This document shows, piece after piece, positions 6,667 through 14,560 of a stretch of DNA of 16,630 bases. The DNA comes from Candidatus Latescibacterota bacterium. GTDB lineage: Bacteria; JAAXHH01; JACQVL01. Below the pieces are notes generated by a model, which was not told the origin of the DNA, searched no databases, and was given only the letters and a program-made list of their open reading frames with translations. Numbering within the stretch: the first letter of the stretch is position 1; the number at the start of each line of letters is the position of its first letter. Both the position numbers and the translations under genes were made by a program. The DNA is taken from assembly GCA_016209865.1 (NCBI GenBank), contig JACQVL010000246.1:1-16630 (forward strand). The letters run 5' to 3'.

Positions 6667-6771
6667 ATTTTGGATTTTGGATTGCGGATTTGGATTGATC
6701 CTGCGTTGATAGTCTTCTGCATTGATGGTCTCATGCCGTTAATCCAAAATCCAAAACCTAAAATCCAAAAT
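6667..6771. repeat. Inverted heptamer array B (ATTTTGG type)
   Basis: It begins 23 nt after the xylB stop. Left arm: ATTTTGG, ATTTTGG, ATTGCGG, a 6-nt ATTTGG and ATT (6667-6696). Spacer of 44 nt (6697-6740). Right arm: AAT then CCAAAAT, CCAAAAC, CTAAAAT, CCAAAAT (6741-6771). The spacer holds a 16-nt imperfect tandem duplication (6701-6716 and 6717-6732). The arms are complementary with G-U pairs in RNA. No poly-U run follows, so it is not a standard terminator. The rest of the 163-nt gap holds only the ribosome site of the next gene. Confidence 0.85.
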
Positions 6772-6806
6772 CGCAGTCTGTCCTCTCATCCTATGAGGTG
6801 CCCCCT

Positions 6807-8288
6807 ATGACAACGTTCCACAACTACATCGGCGGTCGATGGGTGGATACCGCCCCGGGCAGGCGGTTCGAGAACATCAACCCGGCGACCGGAGAAGCCC
6901 TGGGACTCTTCCCCCGTTCCAGTACGGAAGACGTCCGCAAGGCCGTCGATGCGGCAGAACAGGCGTTCACAGAGTGGCGGTTGATGCCCGCGCCCAAACG
7001 GGGAGAGATTCTGTTCCAGGCCGGCCAGCTCTTAGTCGAACGGAAGGAGGAGGTTGCCCGCGACATGACCCGTGAGATGGGCAAAGTCCTCAAAGAAGCC
7101 CGAGGGGACGTGCAGGAAGCCATCGACATGGCCTTCTTCGCCGCCGGAGAAGGCCGGCGGCTCTTGGGCACCACGTCCCCGCCTGAACTCCCGAACAAAT
7201 TCGGGATGTCCGTCCGGATGCCCATCGGGGTCGTCGGCATCATCACCCCCTGGAACTTCCCGATGGCCATCCCGTCCTGGAAGATTTTCCCCGCCCTCGT
7301 CGCCGGGAACACCATCGTCTTCAAACCCGCCCGGTACACGCCCCATTCCGCGTACAACTTCGTCAAGACGCTGGAAGACGCCGGCCTGCCCGGTGGGGTC
7401 CTCAACCTCGTCTTCGGGTATGCGGATGAAGTCGGTGATCCTCTCGTCGCCGACCCACGCGTCGGGCTGATCTCGTTCACCGGCTCGACGTCTGTCGGGA
7501 CGAAGCTGGCGACGGAGTGCCCGAAGACACAGAAGCGGGTCTCCTTAGAGATGGGCGGGAAGAACGCGATCACCGTCTTAGACGACGCGGATGTTGACCT
7601 GGCGATCGACGGCATCCTCTGGAGCGCGTTCGGGACGACCGGCCAGCGGTGTACCGCGGGCAGTCGGGTGATCGTCCACCGGGCGGTGGTGGACGAACTC
7701 ACGGAGAAGCTCGTCGCCCGCACGAACAAGCTCAGGCTGGGGAACGGACTGGACGAGACGGTCGACGTCGGCCCGGTCGTCAACGAGAACCAGCTCGACA
7801 CCGTCCACCGGTACACCGAGATCGGCCTCGCAGAAGGCGCCACCCTTCTGTGCGGCGGAGAACGGGCGACGGACGGCGACCTCGCGAAGGGATTCTTCTA
7901 CCGTCCCACCCTCTTCGGGAACGTGAAGCCCACGATGCGAATCGCCCAGGAGGAAATCTTCGGTCCGTCGACCGCCATCATCCCGGTCGATTCCTTCGAG
8001 GAGGCGATCCAGGTCAATAATGGAACCCTCTACGGACTTTCCTCATCCATCTATACTCGTGACGTGAACCGGGCGTTCGCCGCCATGCGCGACCTGTACA
8101 CCGGGATCGTGTACGTCAACTCCGGGACGATCGGGGCGGAGATCCATTACCCGTTCGGAGGAACCAAAGGAACCGGCAACGGTCATCGTGAAGCGGGTCA
8201 AACCCTCCTCGACGCGTTCACGGAATGGAAGACGATCTACGTCGACTTCAGCGGCAGGTTGCAGAAGGCGCAGATTGATCGAGGGTGA
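6807..8288 (+). CDS. NAD(P)-dependent aldehyde dehydrogenase (semialdehyde type)
   Basis: A 493-residue ALDH-superfamily enzyme that oxidises an aldehyde to the carboxylate with NAD(P)+. The Rossmann cofactor site (TPWNFP with N150, then KPA), FTGSTSVG, the general base E248 in LEMGGKN, the nucleophile C282 in GQRCTA and the EEIFGP motif are all present, so it should be active. The end (IHYPFGGTKGTGNGHREAG) is like bacterial enzymes for succinate semialdehyde or alpha-ketoglutarate semialdehyde, and also ALDH7-type enzymes; the substrate is not settled. ATG 6807 is chosen because GAGGTG (6796-6801) lies 5 nt upstream; the in-frame GTG 6798 is part of that ribosome site. Being between xylulokinase and sucCD suggests a product entering the TCA cycle (inference). 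Arrays B and C flank it. Confidence 0.88.
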   Translation: MTTFHNYIGGRWVDTAPGRRFENINPATGEALGLFPRSSTEDVRKAVDAAEQAFTEWRLMPAPKRGEILFQAGQLLVERKEEVARDMTREMGKVLKEARGDVQEAIDMAFFAAGEGRRLLGTTSPPELPNKFGMSVRMPIGVVGIITPWNFPMAIPSWKIFPALVAGNTIVFKPARYTPHSAYNFVKTLEDAGLPGGVLNLVFGYADEVGDPLVADPRVGLISFTGSTSVGTKLATECPKTQKRVSLEMGGKNAITVLDDADVDLAIDGILWSAFGTTGQRCTAGSRVIVHRAVVDELTEKLVARTNKLRLGNGLDETVDVGPVVNENQLDTVHRYTEIGLAEGATLLCGGERATDGDLAKGFFYRPTLFGNVKPTMRIAQEEIFGPSTAIIPVDSFEEAIQVNNGTLYGLSSSIYTRDVNRAFAAMRDLYTGIVYVNSGTIGAEIHYPFGGTKGTGNGHREAGQTLLDAFTEWKTIYVDFSGRLQKAQIDRG

Positions 8289-8293
8289 AAGAG

Positions 8294-8399
8294 ATTTTGG
8301 ATTTTAGATTTTGGATTTAGGATTGAGAAGGACTGAGTGTCAATTCGACAAGCTGAGTCTAATCTGTCAATCTAAAATCTAAAATCCAAAATCTAAAAT
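8294..8399. repeat. Inverted heptamer array C (ATTTTGG/ATTTTAG type)
   Basis: It starts 6 nt after the aldehyde dehydrogenase stop. Left arm: ATTTTGG, ATTTTAG, ATTTTGG, ATTTAGG, ATT (8294-8324) with unbroken 7-nt phase. Spacer of 44 nt (8325-8368), the same length as in array B but with a different sequence. Right arm: AAT, CTAAAAT, CTAAAAT, CCAAAAT, CTAAAAT (8369-8399), also in perfect 7-nt phase. The mix of G-C and G-U partners means that pairing would be better as RNA than as DNA. The 134-nt gap otherwise holds only the sucC ribosome site. Confidence 0.87.
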
Positions 8400-8422
8400 C
8401 GGGTGGAGAAGGGAGGCAGGGC

Positions 8423-9571
8423 TTGAACATCCACGAATACCAGGCGAAGGACATTTTCTCGAACTACGGCATCCCCATCCCGCGTGGCCGGGTGGCTCGG
8501 ACGCCGGACGAGGCGCGCCAGGTCGCGACGGAGTACGGGACGACCGTGGTCGTCAAGGCGCAGGTGCACGTCGGCGGGCGGGGCAAGGCGGGCGGAGTGA
8601 AGCTCGCCCGAACCCCGGACGAGGCGTCTGACGCCACCAGCCGGATTCTGGGGATGGACATCAAAGGACTGACCGTGAAGCAGGTGCTCGTCACCGAGGC
8701 GATGGGCATCGCCCATGAGGCGTACGTCGGGATCGTGCTCGACCGGAAATCGAAGCGGCCTGTCGTGATGGTCAGCGCGGCGGGCGGGATCGAGATCGAG
8801 CAGGTGGCGCGGGAGACCCCGGAGCAGATCCACAAGCTCGCCGTCGACCCGTTCTTGGGACTGCTGCCGTACCAGGCCCGTGCGCTCGCGTTCAGGCTGT
8901 ACCGTGACCCTCATCAGGCATCGCAGGCGGCGAAGATCGTCGGACAGCTCTACCGGGCATTCATCGAGAGCGACGCGTCCTTAGCCGAGGTCAACCCGCT
9001 CGTCACGACGCCAGCCGGGGCGCTCTGGGCGGTCGACGGGAAGATGAACATCGATGATAACGCCCTCTACCGTCAGCCGGCCATCGCCGGGATGCGCGAC
9101 CCGGACGCGGAGGCGTGGGCGGAGGGAGAAGCGCGGAACGCCAGCCTGAGCTTCGTCAAGCTCGACGGGGACATCGGCTGTGTCGTCAACGGCGCCGGAC
9201 TGGCGATGGCGACGATGGATCTGGTCAAATACTACGGCGGCTATCCCGCCAATTTCCTGGACATCGGCGGCAGCTCCAACCCGGACAAAGTAGTCGCGGC
9301 GATGACGATCATCACCGCCGATCCCAAGGTCCGGGCGATCCTGTTCAACATCTTCGGCGGGATCACCCGGTGCGATGACGTGGCCAACGGTATCGTCACC
9401 GCGCTCGACCGGATCGCCAACGGGCCGTCGGGGCCGTTGAAGCTCCCCATCGTCATCCGGCTGACCGGGACGAACGAGGAGGAGGGACGGCGGATCTTGA
9501 GCACGGTCGGGCTTGTGGCGACAGACACGATGGCGGACGCGGTCGAACGCGCAATCGCGTTGAGTCGATAG
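8423..9571 (+). CDS. sucC: Succinyl-CoA ligase, beta subunit (ADP/GDP-forming)
   Basis: A 382-residue protein, the usual length. With SucD it interconverts succinyl-CoA + ADP + Pi and succinate + CoA + ATP in the TCA cycle. It has the ATP-grasp domain: [11 protein letters not shown] at the N-terminus, the nucleotide-binding loop [12 protein letters not shown] (residues ~49-60), the Mg-binding EVNPLV (E189-N191) and, in the C-terminal CoA-ligase domain, [13 protein letters not shown] and [13 protein letters not shown] contacting the phosphohistidine of the alpha subunit. The start is TTG 8423, the only start consistent with the conserved NIHEYQAK N-terminus, with GGGAGG 6 nt upstream. sucD follows after 12 nt. 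Confidence 0.95.
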   Translation: MNIHEYQAKDIFSNYGIPIPRGRVARTPDEARQVATEYGTTVVVKAQVHVGGRGKAGGVKLARTPDEASDATSRILGMDIKGLTVKQVLVTEAMGIAHEAYVGIVLDRKSKRPVVMVSAAGGIEIEQVARETPEQIHKLAVDPFLGLLPYQARALAFRLYRDPHQASQAAKIVGQLYRAFIESDASLAEVNPLVTTPAGALWAVDGKMNIDDNALYRQPAIAGMRDPDAEAWAEGEARNASLSFVKLDGDIGCVVNGAGLAMATMDLVKYYGGYPANFLDIGGSSNPDKVVAAMTIITADPKVRAILFNIFGGITRCDDVANGIVTALDRIANGPSGPLKLPIVIRLTGTNEEEGRRILSTVGLVATDTMADAVERAIALSR

Positions 9572-9583
9572 GGGAGCTCATTC

Positions 9584-10450
9584 ATGAGCATTCTCGTCAA
9601 CGAGGAGACGAAAGTCATCGTCCAGGGCATCACCGGGCGGGATGGGTCGTTCCATACGCGCCAGATGCTCGAATACGGGACGCAGGTCGTGGCGGGGGTG
9701 ACCCCCGGCAAGGGCGGGCAGACGGTCGACGGCGTCCCAGTCTACGACACCGTGCAGGAGGCGGTGGACGCGACGGGCGCCAACACCTCGGTCATCTATG
9801 TCCCGCCCCCGTTCGCCGCCGACGCGATCTACGAAGCGGCCAACGCGGGACTGCGTCTGGGGATCTGCATCACTGAAGGGATTCCGACGCTGGAGATGGT
9901 GCGCGTGTGTGCCTATCTCAAGCAGACGAAGACCCGGCTGGTCGGGCCGAACTGTCCGGGGGTGATCACGCCCGGGGTGGCGAAAGTCGGGATCATGCCC
10001 GGCCCTATCCATCGACCAGGACACGTCGGGGTCGTCTCCCGGAGCGGAACGCTCACGTACGAGATCGTCCATCAATTGACACTCGCCGGGATCGGACAGT
10101 CGACCTGCCTGGGCATCGGCGGGGACCCGGTCATCGGCACGAACTTTCTCGATGCCCTGACGCTGTTCGAGCAGGACCCGGCCACACGGGCGGTGGTGAT
10201 GATCGGGGAGATTGGGGGCACGGACGAAGAAGAGGCCGCCGCGTTCATCAAGCGGAAGATGAAGACGCCGGTCGTGGGGTTTATCGCGGGACGGACCGCT
10301 CCGCCGGGCAAGCGGATGGGACACGCCGGGGCGATCATCTCCGGGGGGACGGGGACGGCGGCGGAGAAGATCGCAGCCCTCAACGCGGCCGGGATTCCAG
10401 TGGCCGACCGCTCTGCCGACGTCGTCGACCTGATCCGTCGGGCGTTGTAG
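9584..10450 (+). CDS. sucD: Succinyl-CoA ligase, alpha subunit
   Basis: A 288-residue partner of SucC. The N-terminal Rossmann CoA-binding domain is seen in [20 protein letters not shown] and [14 protein letters not shown], followed by [17 protein letters not shown] and SRSGTLTYE. The C-terminal domain has the catalytic histidine H247 in [13 protein letters not shown], matching the phosphorylated His246 of the E. coli enzyme. [14 protein letters not shown] is also typical. Start ATG 9584 with GGGGAG 7 nt upstream. The 12-nt spacing from sucC indicates one transcript. The stop is followed within 12 nt by the promoter of the next operon. Confidence 0.96.
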   Translation: MSILVNEETKVIVQGITGRDGSFHTRQMLEYGTQVVAGVTPGKGGQTVDGVPVYDTVQEAVDATGANTSVIYVPPPFAADAIYEAANAGLRLGICITEGIPTLEMVRVCAYLKQTKTRLVGPNCPGVITPGVAKVGIMPGPIHRPGHVGVVSRSGTLTYEIVHQLTLAGIGQSTCLGIGGDPVIGTNFLDALTLFEQDPATRAVVMIGEIGGTDEEEAAAFIKRKMKTPVVGFIAGRTAPPGKRMGHAGAIISGGTGTAAEKIAALNAAGIPVADRSADVVDLIRRAL

Positions 10451-10461
10451 CGTTTTTCTTC

Positions 10462-10491
10462 TTGACAATGAGCCTGTATCGGTACTATTTT
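10462..10491 (+). promoter_or_regulatory. Sigma-70-type promoter of the yceD-rpmF-fab operon
   Basis: A perfect -35 box TTGACA (10462-10467) is followed after 18 nt by TATTTT (10486-10491); TACTAT (10483-10488) at 15 nt is a poorer choice. A T-rich stretch (TTTTTCTTC) lies just upstream and the start would be near 10498. The leader to ATG 10558 is about 60 nt. I see no clear FapR- or FadR-like operator in it. Confidence 0.72.
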
Positions 10492-10557
10492 ACATAACTT
10501 ACGAGGACTTCACGCGGCCAGGTTCTGCGCGGGGCCTTCAGCACGGAAGGACGAGGT

Positions 10558-11079
10558 ATGCACATCGACATTCAGAGTCTCGTCGAGGGAATCAACCCGT
10601 TTCGTCTGGATGACGCGCCCGACGGCCTCGTCCTGCCGACGGACGAGGCGACGTTCCCGGCCCCCATCAGTGTCGTCGGCGTCCTCACGAAGACGGGGAA
10701 CAACCTGGTGCTGCACGCGACCATGTCCACGATCGCGATGCTCGAGTGCAGCCGGTGTCTGGCGAGCTACCCGGAACGGATCACCGGGGAGGTCGATGTC
10801 CTCTACCAGCGGGCGGAACGAGGAGCCCCGGTCGTCTTTATTCGAGAGCAGGTGGACGAGATGGAGACGATCGGCTATGACGCCAAGCGGGTCGAGATCG
10901 GCTGGCGGATCGAAGAAGTCATCCGCCTGGCGCTTCCGCTCAAGCCGCTCTGCCGGGAAGACTGCCGGGGGCTTTGTTCGATCTGCGGCACCAACTTGAA
11001 TGAATCCGTGTGCGACTGCCGGCAGGAGTCTGAGGACCCGCGCTGGCAGGTGCTAAAGACGATGTTCAAGTCCCACTGA
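10558..11079 (+). CDS. yceD: DUF177 / YceD family protein
   Basis: A 173-residue protein of the DUF177 (YceD) family, which is encoded immediately before rpmF in most bacteria and has been linked to 23S rRNA accumulation and plastid homologues. Visible features: an N-terminal beta-rich half, a CSRC pair (about residues 63-66), and a C-terminal Cys cluster (LCREDCRGLCSICGTNLN, then CDC) that probably binds zinc. ATG 10558 has purine-rich AAGGACGAGG before it. It is the first gene after the promoter at 10462-10491, and rpmF follows after 20 nt. Confidence 0.88.
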   Translation: MHIDIQSLVEGINPFRLDDAPDGLVLPTDEATFPAPISVVGVLTKTGNNLVLHATMSTIAMLECSRCLASYPERITGEVDVLYQRAERGAPVVFIREQVDEMETIGYDAKRVEIGWRIEEVIRLALPLKPLCREDCRGLCSICGTNLNESVCDCRQESEDPRWQVLKTMFKSH

Positions 11080-11099
11080 TTCCCTCATGGAGGAAAGGC

Positions 11100-11282
11100 A
11101 TGCCGTTACCGAAACGACGCCATTCACGAACGCGAGGCCGCAAGCGCCGGACACACTGGAAGCTCGTCCGGCCCACCGTGACGCCCTGTCCTCATTGCAA
11201 CCAGCCGAGACGCCCTCACCATGTCTGTGTGCATTGCGGGTATTATGACGGGCGAGAAGTCAAGACTCCGGCAAAGGTGTAG
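11100..11282 (+). CDS. rpmF: Large-subunit ribosomal protein bL32
   Basis: A 60-residue basic protein with the bL32 N-terminus PLPKRRHSRTRGRKRRTHW and a four-cysteine zinc ribbon (C30, C33, C43, C46), the zinc-binding C+ form. Start ATG 11100 with GGAGGAAAGG upstream. Located directly after yceD as in most bacteria. In the usual gene order plsX and fabH come next, but here only 42-57 nt separate rpmF from fabD. Confidence 0.95.
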   Translation: MPLPKRRHSRTRGRKRRTHWKLVRPTVTPCPHCNQPRRPHHVCVHCGYYDGREVKTPAKV

Positions 11283-11326
11283 TCCGTGTTCGGCCTTCAA
11301 CCCGGCGAACAACTCGTGCGGTAGAT

Positions 11327-11330
11327 GGAG
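11327..11330 (+). promoter_or_regulatory. Ribosome site favouring GTG 11340 as the fabD start
   Basis: GGAG lies 9 nt before GTG 11340, giving the common FabD start MTVAFLFPGQ. The in-frame ATG 11325 has no ribosome site upstream but would add five residues. The 42-nt gap before it can fold as a small hairpin (GTTC 11288-11291 with GAAC 11307-11310, GCC with GGC inside). Confidence 0.55.
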
Positions 11331-11339
11331 ATCGAACGG

Positions 11340-12302
11340 GTGACGGTTGCGTTTCTCTTTCCCGGCCAGGCGTCCCAGTATGTCGGCATGGGACGCGACC
11401 TGTACGACAGGATTCCCGAAGTCAGCGGGTTGTACGAGCAGGCCAGCATCCTGCTCGGGTTCGACATCGCTCGCTTGTCGTTCGAGGGGCCTGCCGAATC
11501 CCTACGACAGACCGCCTACACGCAGCCCGCCATCTTAGTGCACAGCGTGGCGGCGGCCAGGGTGCTGGTCACACGGGGACTACGTCCCGCCTTCGTCGCC
11601 GGACACAGCCTGGGGGAGTACTCTGCGCTGGTCGTCGCCGGGTCGCTCGATTTTTCAGAGGCCGTCCGGCTCGTCCGTCTTCGCGGCACACTGATGCAGC
11701 AGGCCGGCGAGCGGAGGCCGGGGACGATGGCGGCGCTCATCGGCCTGTCGGCAGAGGATGTCGAGTGCGTCTGCCGGGAGGCGGCGACGGCGGAGGAGCC
11801 GGTTCAGCCCGCCAATTTCAACTCACCGGACCAGATCGCCATCGCGGGGGCCGTGCCCGCGGTCCGGCGGGCGATGGGACTGGCCAAAGCGGCGGGGGCG
11901 AAGCGCGTGATCGAGCTGGAGGTCAGCGGCGCGTTCCATTCCGTCCTGATGGCGCGCGCGCGCGACGGCCTGGCCGACGCGATCACGGATACGCCCATGC
12001 GCCCCTGCGGAGTGCCTCTGATCGCGAACGTGACCGCCCAGCCGGTGTCTGACCCGTTGGACATCCGTCGGTTGTTGATCGAACAGGTCACCAGCCCGGT
12101 CCAGTGGGCGGCTTCGATGCAGACGCTCGCCCGGTTGGGAGCCGATGTGTTCGTCGAAGTCGGCCCCGGTACGGTCTTGCGAGGCCTGATGAAGCGCATC
12201 CTCAAAGATGCTCGAACGCTGAACGCGGATACACTGAAGCAGATCGAGCAGGTCGTGGCGGAACTGGTATGCGGGGACTCCGGGAAAAAATCGCCATCGT
12301 AA
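11340..12302 (+). CDS. fabD: Malonyl-CoA:ACP transacylase
   Basis: A 320-residue enzyme (325 if ATG 11325 is used) that moves malonyl from CoA to acyl carrier protein, supplying two-carbon units for fatty-acid elongation. The N-terminus FLFPGQASQYVGMG, the nucleophile Ser in GHSLGEYSA (residue 90 from this start), the Arg in VRLRGTLMQ, and the catalytic His in GAFHSVLM are all present. The C-terminal EVGPGTVLRGLMKRI is typical. The GTG start is chosen for its ribosome site and its match to the family N-terminus. The 3' end overlaps fabG by 34 nt. An alternating GC tract (11952-11964) lies just after the catalytic His codon. Confidence 0.93.
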   Translation: MTVAFLFPGQASQYVGMGRDLYDRIPEVSGLYEQASILLGFDIARLSFEGPAESLRQTAYTQPAILVHSVAAARVLVTRGLRPAFVAGHSLGEYSALVVAGSLDFSEAVRLVRLRGTLMQQAGERRPGTMAALIGLSAEDVECVCREAATAEEPVQPANFNSPDQIAIAGAVPAVRRAMGLAKAAGAKRVIELEVSGAFHSVLMARARDGLADAITDTPMRPCGVPLIANVTAQPVSDPLDIRRLLIEQVTSPVQWAASMQTLARLGADVFVEVGPGTVLRGLMKRILKDARTLNADTLKQIEQVVAELVCGDSGKKSPS

Positions 12303-13015
12303 CCGGGGCGACGCGGGGGATCGGGTTCGCCATCGCGCGCCGGCTGGCGGAAGAAGGGGTGACAGTGGTTGTCACCAGCCGGGAACAGCAGCGCGCCGAG
12401 GACGCGGCCGGCCGTCTGCGCGCCGATGGCGGGGCCGCGATCGGACTGGCTACGGTCGTCCACGAGGCCGCGAGCGCCGCCGCGATGGTCGGCCGGGTGC
12501 TCGAACAGTTTGGAGCGATCCACATCCTCGTCAACAACGCCGCCACGGTACGGGACAACCTGCTCCTCCGGATGAAACCCCAGGACTGGGATGACGTGAT
12601 CCGGGTCAACCTGGGCGGGGTGTTCCATTGCACCCAGGCGGTCTCCCGTACGATGCTCAAACAGCGGGCGGGGCGTATCATCAACCTGACGTCGATCGTC
12701 GGGGTGATCGGCAACGCGGGCCAGGCGAATTACGCCGCCTCGAAAGCCGGGATTATCGGGTTTACGAAATCGGTCGCTCGAGAACTGGCCTCTCGAGGAA
12801 TTACCGTCAACGCGGTCGCCCCCGGACTGATCGAGACGGACATGACCAGCGGACTGCCGCAGACGGTTCGAGAGGCGTTCATCGCTGATACTCCCCTCGG
12901 CCGTGCCGGTCTCCCGGAGGACGTCGCCGGCGTCGTCGCGTTCCTCGCGTCGGATGACGGGGCGTTCATTACCGGCCAGGTCATCCACGTGGACGGGGGA
13001 CTGGTGATGGCGTAG
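12269..13015 (+). CDS. fabG: 3-oxoacyl-[ACP] reductase
   Basis: A 248-residue short-chain dehydrogenase that reduces 3-ketoacyl-ACP with NADPH in each elongation round. TGATRGIG forms the cofactor loop, NNAA (in HILVNNAATVRD) follows, and the catalytic triad is S142, Y155 and K159 (YAASK). The end PEDVAGVVAFLASDDGAFITGQ with HVDGGLVMA is the usual C-terminus. ATG 12269 gives the normal FabG N-terminus (LREKIAIVTG); it lies inside fabD and has no strong ribosome site, so translation is probably coupled to that of fabD by the 34-nt overlap. Confidence 0.95.
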   Translation: MRGLREKIAIVTGATRGIGFAIARRLAEEGVTVVVTSREQQRAEDAAGRLRADGGAAIGLATVVHEAASAAAMVGRVLEQFGAIHILVNNAATVRDNLLLRMKPQDWDDVIRVNLGGVFHCTQAVSRTMLKQRAGRIINLTSIVGVIGNAGQANYAASKAGIIGFTKSVARELASRGITVNAVAPGLIETDMTSGLPQTVREAFIADTPLGRAGLPEDVAGVVAFLASDDGAFITGQVIHVDGGLVMA

Positions 13016-13027
13016 GAACAACGCGTG

Positions 13028-13045
13028 GGCACAGGCTCACGTGCC
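13028..13045 (+). other. Small hairpin in the fabG-acpP gap
   Basis: GGCAC (13028-13032) and GTGCC (13041-13045) form a 5-bp GC-rich stem with an 8-nt loop, in the 57-nt gap before acpP. It is 15 nt upstream of the acpP ribosome site AGGAGG (13061-13066). It may be a processing or stabilising element, or only chance. Confidence 0.3.
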
Positions 13046-13072
13046 AACGAGTCGTTACAAAGGAGGAGAACG

Positions 13073-13309
13073 ATGGGACTGGAAGAACGGGTCAAGGAGA
13101 TCATCGTCGAGCAGTTGGGCGTCGACGCGGATCAGGTCACCGATACGGCTTCATTCGTGGATGACCTGGGCGCGGATTCGCTCGATACGGTTGAGCTCGT
13201 CATGGCTCTGGAGGAGGAATTCGATGTCGAGATCCCGGATGAGGACGCCGAAAAAATCACCACTGTGCGGGATGCGATCGACTACTTGAAGACGAACAAG
13301 AAATCGTGA
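13073..13309 (+). CDS. acpP: Acyl carrier protein
   Basis: A 78-residue acidic protein that carries growing acyl chains on a 4'-phosphopantetheine arm attached at S36 in the motif [11 protein letters not shown]. The length, acidity and three-helix pattern are standard for the type II fatty-acid synthase carrier. Start ATG 13073 with AGGAGG (13061-13066) close upstream, the strongest ribosome site in the operon, fitting the high expression of this protein. Between fabG and fabF, the usual place. Confidence 0.97.
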   Translation: MGLEERVKEIIVEQLGVDADQVTDTASFVDDLGADSLDTVELVMALEEEFDVEIPDEDAEKITTVRDAIDYLKTNKKS

Positions 13310-13321
13310 GGAGACGATCGC

Positions 13322-14560
13322 GTGGCCAATCGTGTCGTCGTGACCGGCATAGGCGTGCTGAGTCCGATCGGACTGACGACGGGCGAATTCTGGGCCGGAC
13401 TGTGTGAGGGACGGAGCGGGATCGGGCCGATCACGAAGTTCGACGTCACCGAATTTCCGGCGAAGATCGCAGGAGAGTTGAAAGGGTTCGTCCCGGAGGA
13501 ACGGATCGACCGCAAAGAGGCTCGCCGGATGGACCCGTTCGTCCAGTACGCAGTCGTCGCCTCGCTCATGGCGGTCGAAGACGCCGGCCTCGACCTGTCA
13601 CACGAGAACCCCAGCCGGGTTGGTGTCCTCTTAGGCTCCGGGATCGGGGGGATCTGGACGTTCGAGACGCAGCACTCCATCCTGATGGAGAAGGGGCCTG
13701 GCCGGATCAGCCCGTTCTTCATCCCGATGATGATCGCGGACATGGCGCCGGGGCACGTCGCCATCCTGCTCGGCCTGAAAGGCCCGAATTACACCACGGT
13801 CTCCGCGTGTGCGAGCGGGGCCCACGCGATCGGGGATGCGTTCCGGTTCCTCCAGCGCGGGGATGCGGACGTGATGCTGACGGGTGGGTCGGAGGCGAGC
13901 ATCTCGCCCATGGCCGTCGGCGGCTTCTGTTCGATGAAGGCGCTGTCGCTCCGCAACGATGCGCCCAGTCGGGCCAGCCGGCCGTTCGATGCAGAACGGG
14001 ACGGGTTCGTCCTGGGCGAGGGCGCGGGGGTGATCGTCCTCGAGACGCTCGACCATGCCGTCAAGCGCGGAGCGCGGGTCTACGCGGAGCTGATCGGCTA
14101 CGCCCCCACCGCCGATGCGTACCACATCACCGCCCCTTGCGTCGACGGAGAGGGCGCGGTCCGGGCGATGCGACTGGCCCTCGAAGACGCGCAGCTCCGG
14201 CCGGAGGAGATCGATTACATCAATGCGCACGGGACGTCCACTCTGATCGGCGACCGGGTCGAGACGATGGCGATCAAGACGGTGTTCGGCGATGCTGCGT
14301 ACCGTCTCGCCGTCAGCTCGACCAAGTCGCTCATCGGGCACCTGTTGGGCGCGTCGGGGGGGGTCGAATTCATCGCCACCCTCCTCTGCTTAGTGCATGA
14401 CGTCGTGCATCCGACGATCAACTATGACTACCCCGACCCGGAGTGCGACCTGAACTACGTGCCCAACACGGCCCAGGAACGCCGTGTCCGCGCGGCGCTG
14501 TCCAACTCCTTCGGGTTCGGCGGCCACAACGTGACACTGGCGATGAAGAAATTCACATGA
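13322..14560 (+). CDS. fabF: 3-oxoacyl-[ACP] synthase II
   Basis: A 412-residue condensing enzyme (KAS II) that joins malonyl-ACP to acyl-ACP. The catalytic Cys-His-His triad is C163 ([10 protein letters not shown]), H303 ([11 protein letters not shown]) and H340 ([12 protein letters not shown]), with the same numbering as E. coli FabF. The C-terminal NSFGFGGHN is conserved. The start is GTG 13322, giving [16 protein letters not shown], with GAGGAG upstream overlapping the acpP stop. With no fabH in the cluster, FabF or a distant FabH must begin chains. A run of eight G (14356-14363) lies in the GASGG codons. Array D begins directly after its stop. Confidence 0.96.
   Translation: MANRVVVTGIGVLSPIGLTTGEFWAGLCEGRSGIGPITKFDVTEFPAKIAGELKGFVPEERIDRKEARRMDPFVQYAVVASLMAVEDAGLDLSHENPSRVGVLLGSGIGGIWTFETQHSILMEKGPGRISPFFIPMMIADMAPGHVAILLGLKGPNYTTVSACASGAHAIGDAFRFLQRGDADVMLTGGSEASISPMAVGGFCSMKALSLRNDAPSRASRPFDAERDGFVLGEGAGVIVLETLDHAVKRGARVYAELIGYAPTADAYHITAPCVDGEGAVRAMRLALEDAQLRPEEIDYINAHGTSTLIGDRVETMAIKTVFGDAAYRLAVSSTKSLIGHLLGASGGVEFIATLLCLVHDVVHPTINYDYPDPECDLNYVPNTAQERRVRAALSNSFGFGGHNVTLAMKKFT

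Noticed and set aside
10413-10465. Intrinsic terminator after sucD (CCGAC/GTCGG stem followed by a T run)
   Set aside because: The 5-bp stem lies inside the gene and about 10 nt from the T run, with a 16-nt loop; the T run is better read as the upstream part of the next promoter.
11804-13021. 405-residue minus-strand frame across fabD and fabG
   Set aside because: It is the antisense shadow of two unmistakable enzymes.
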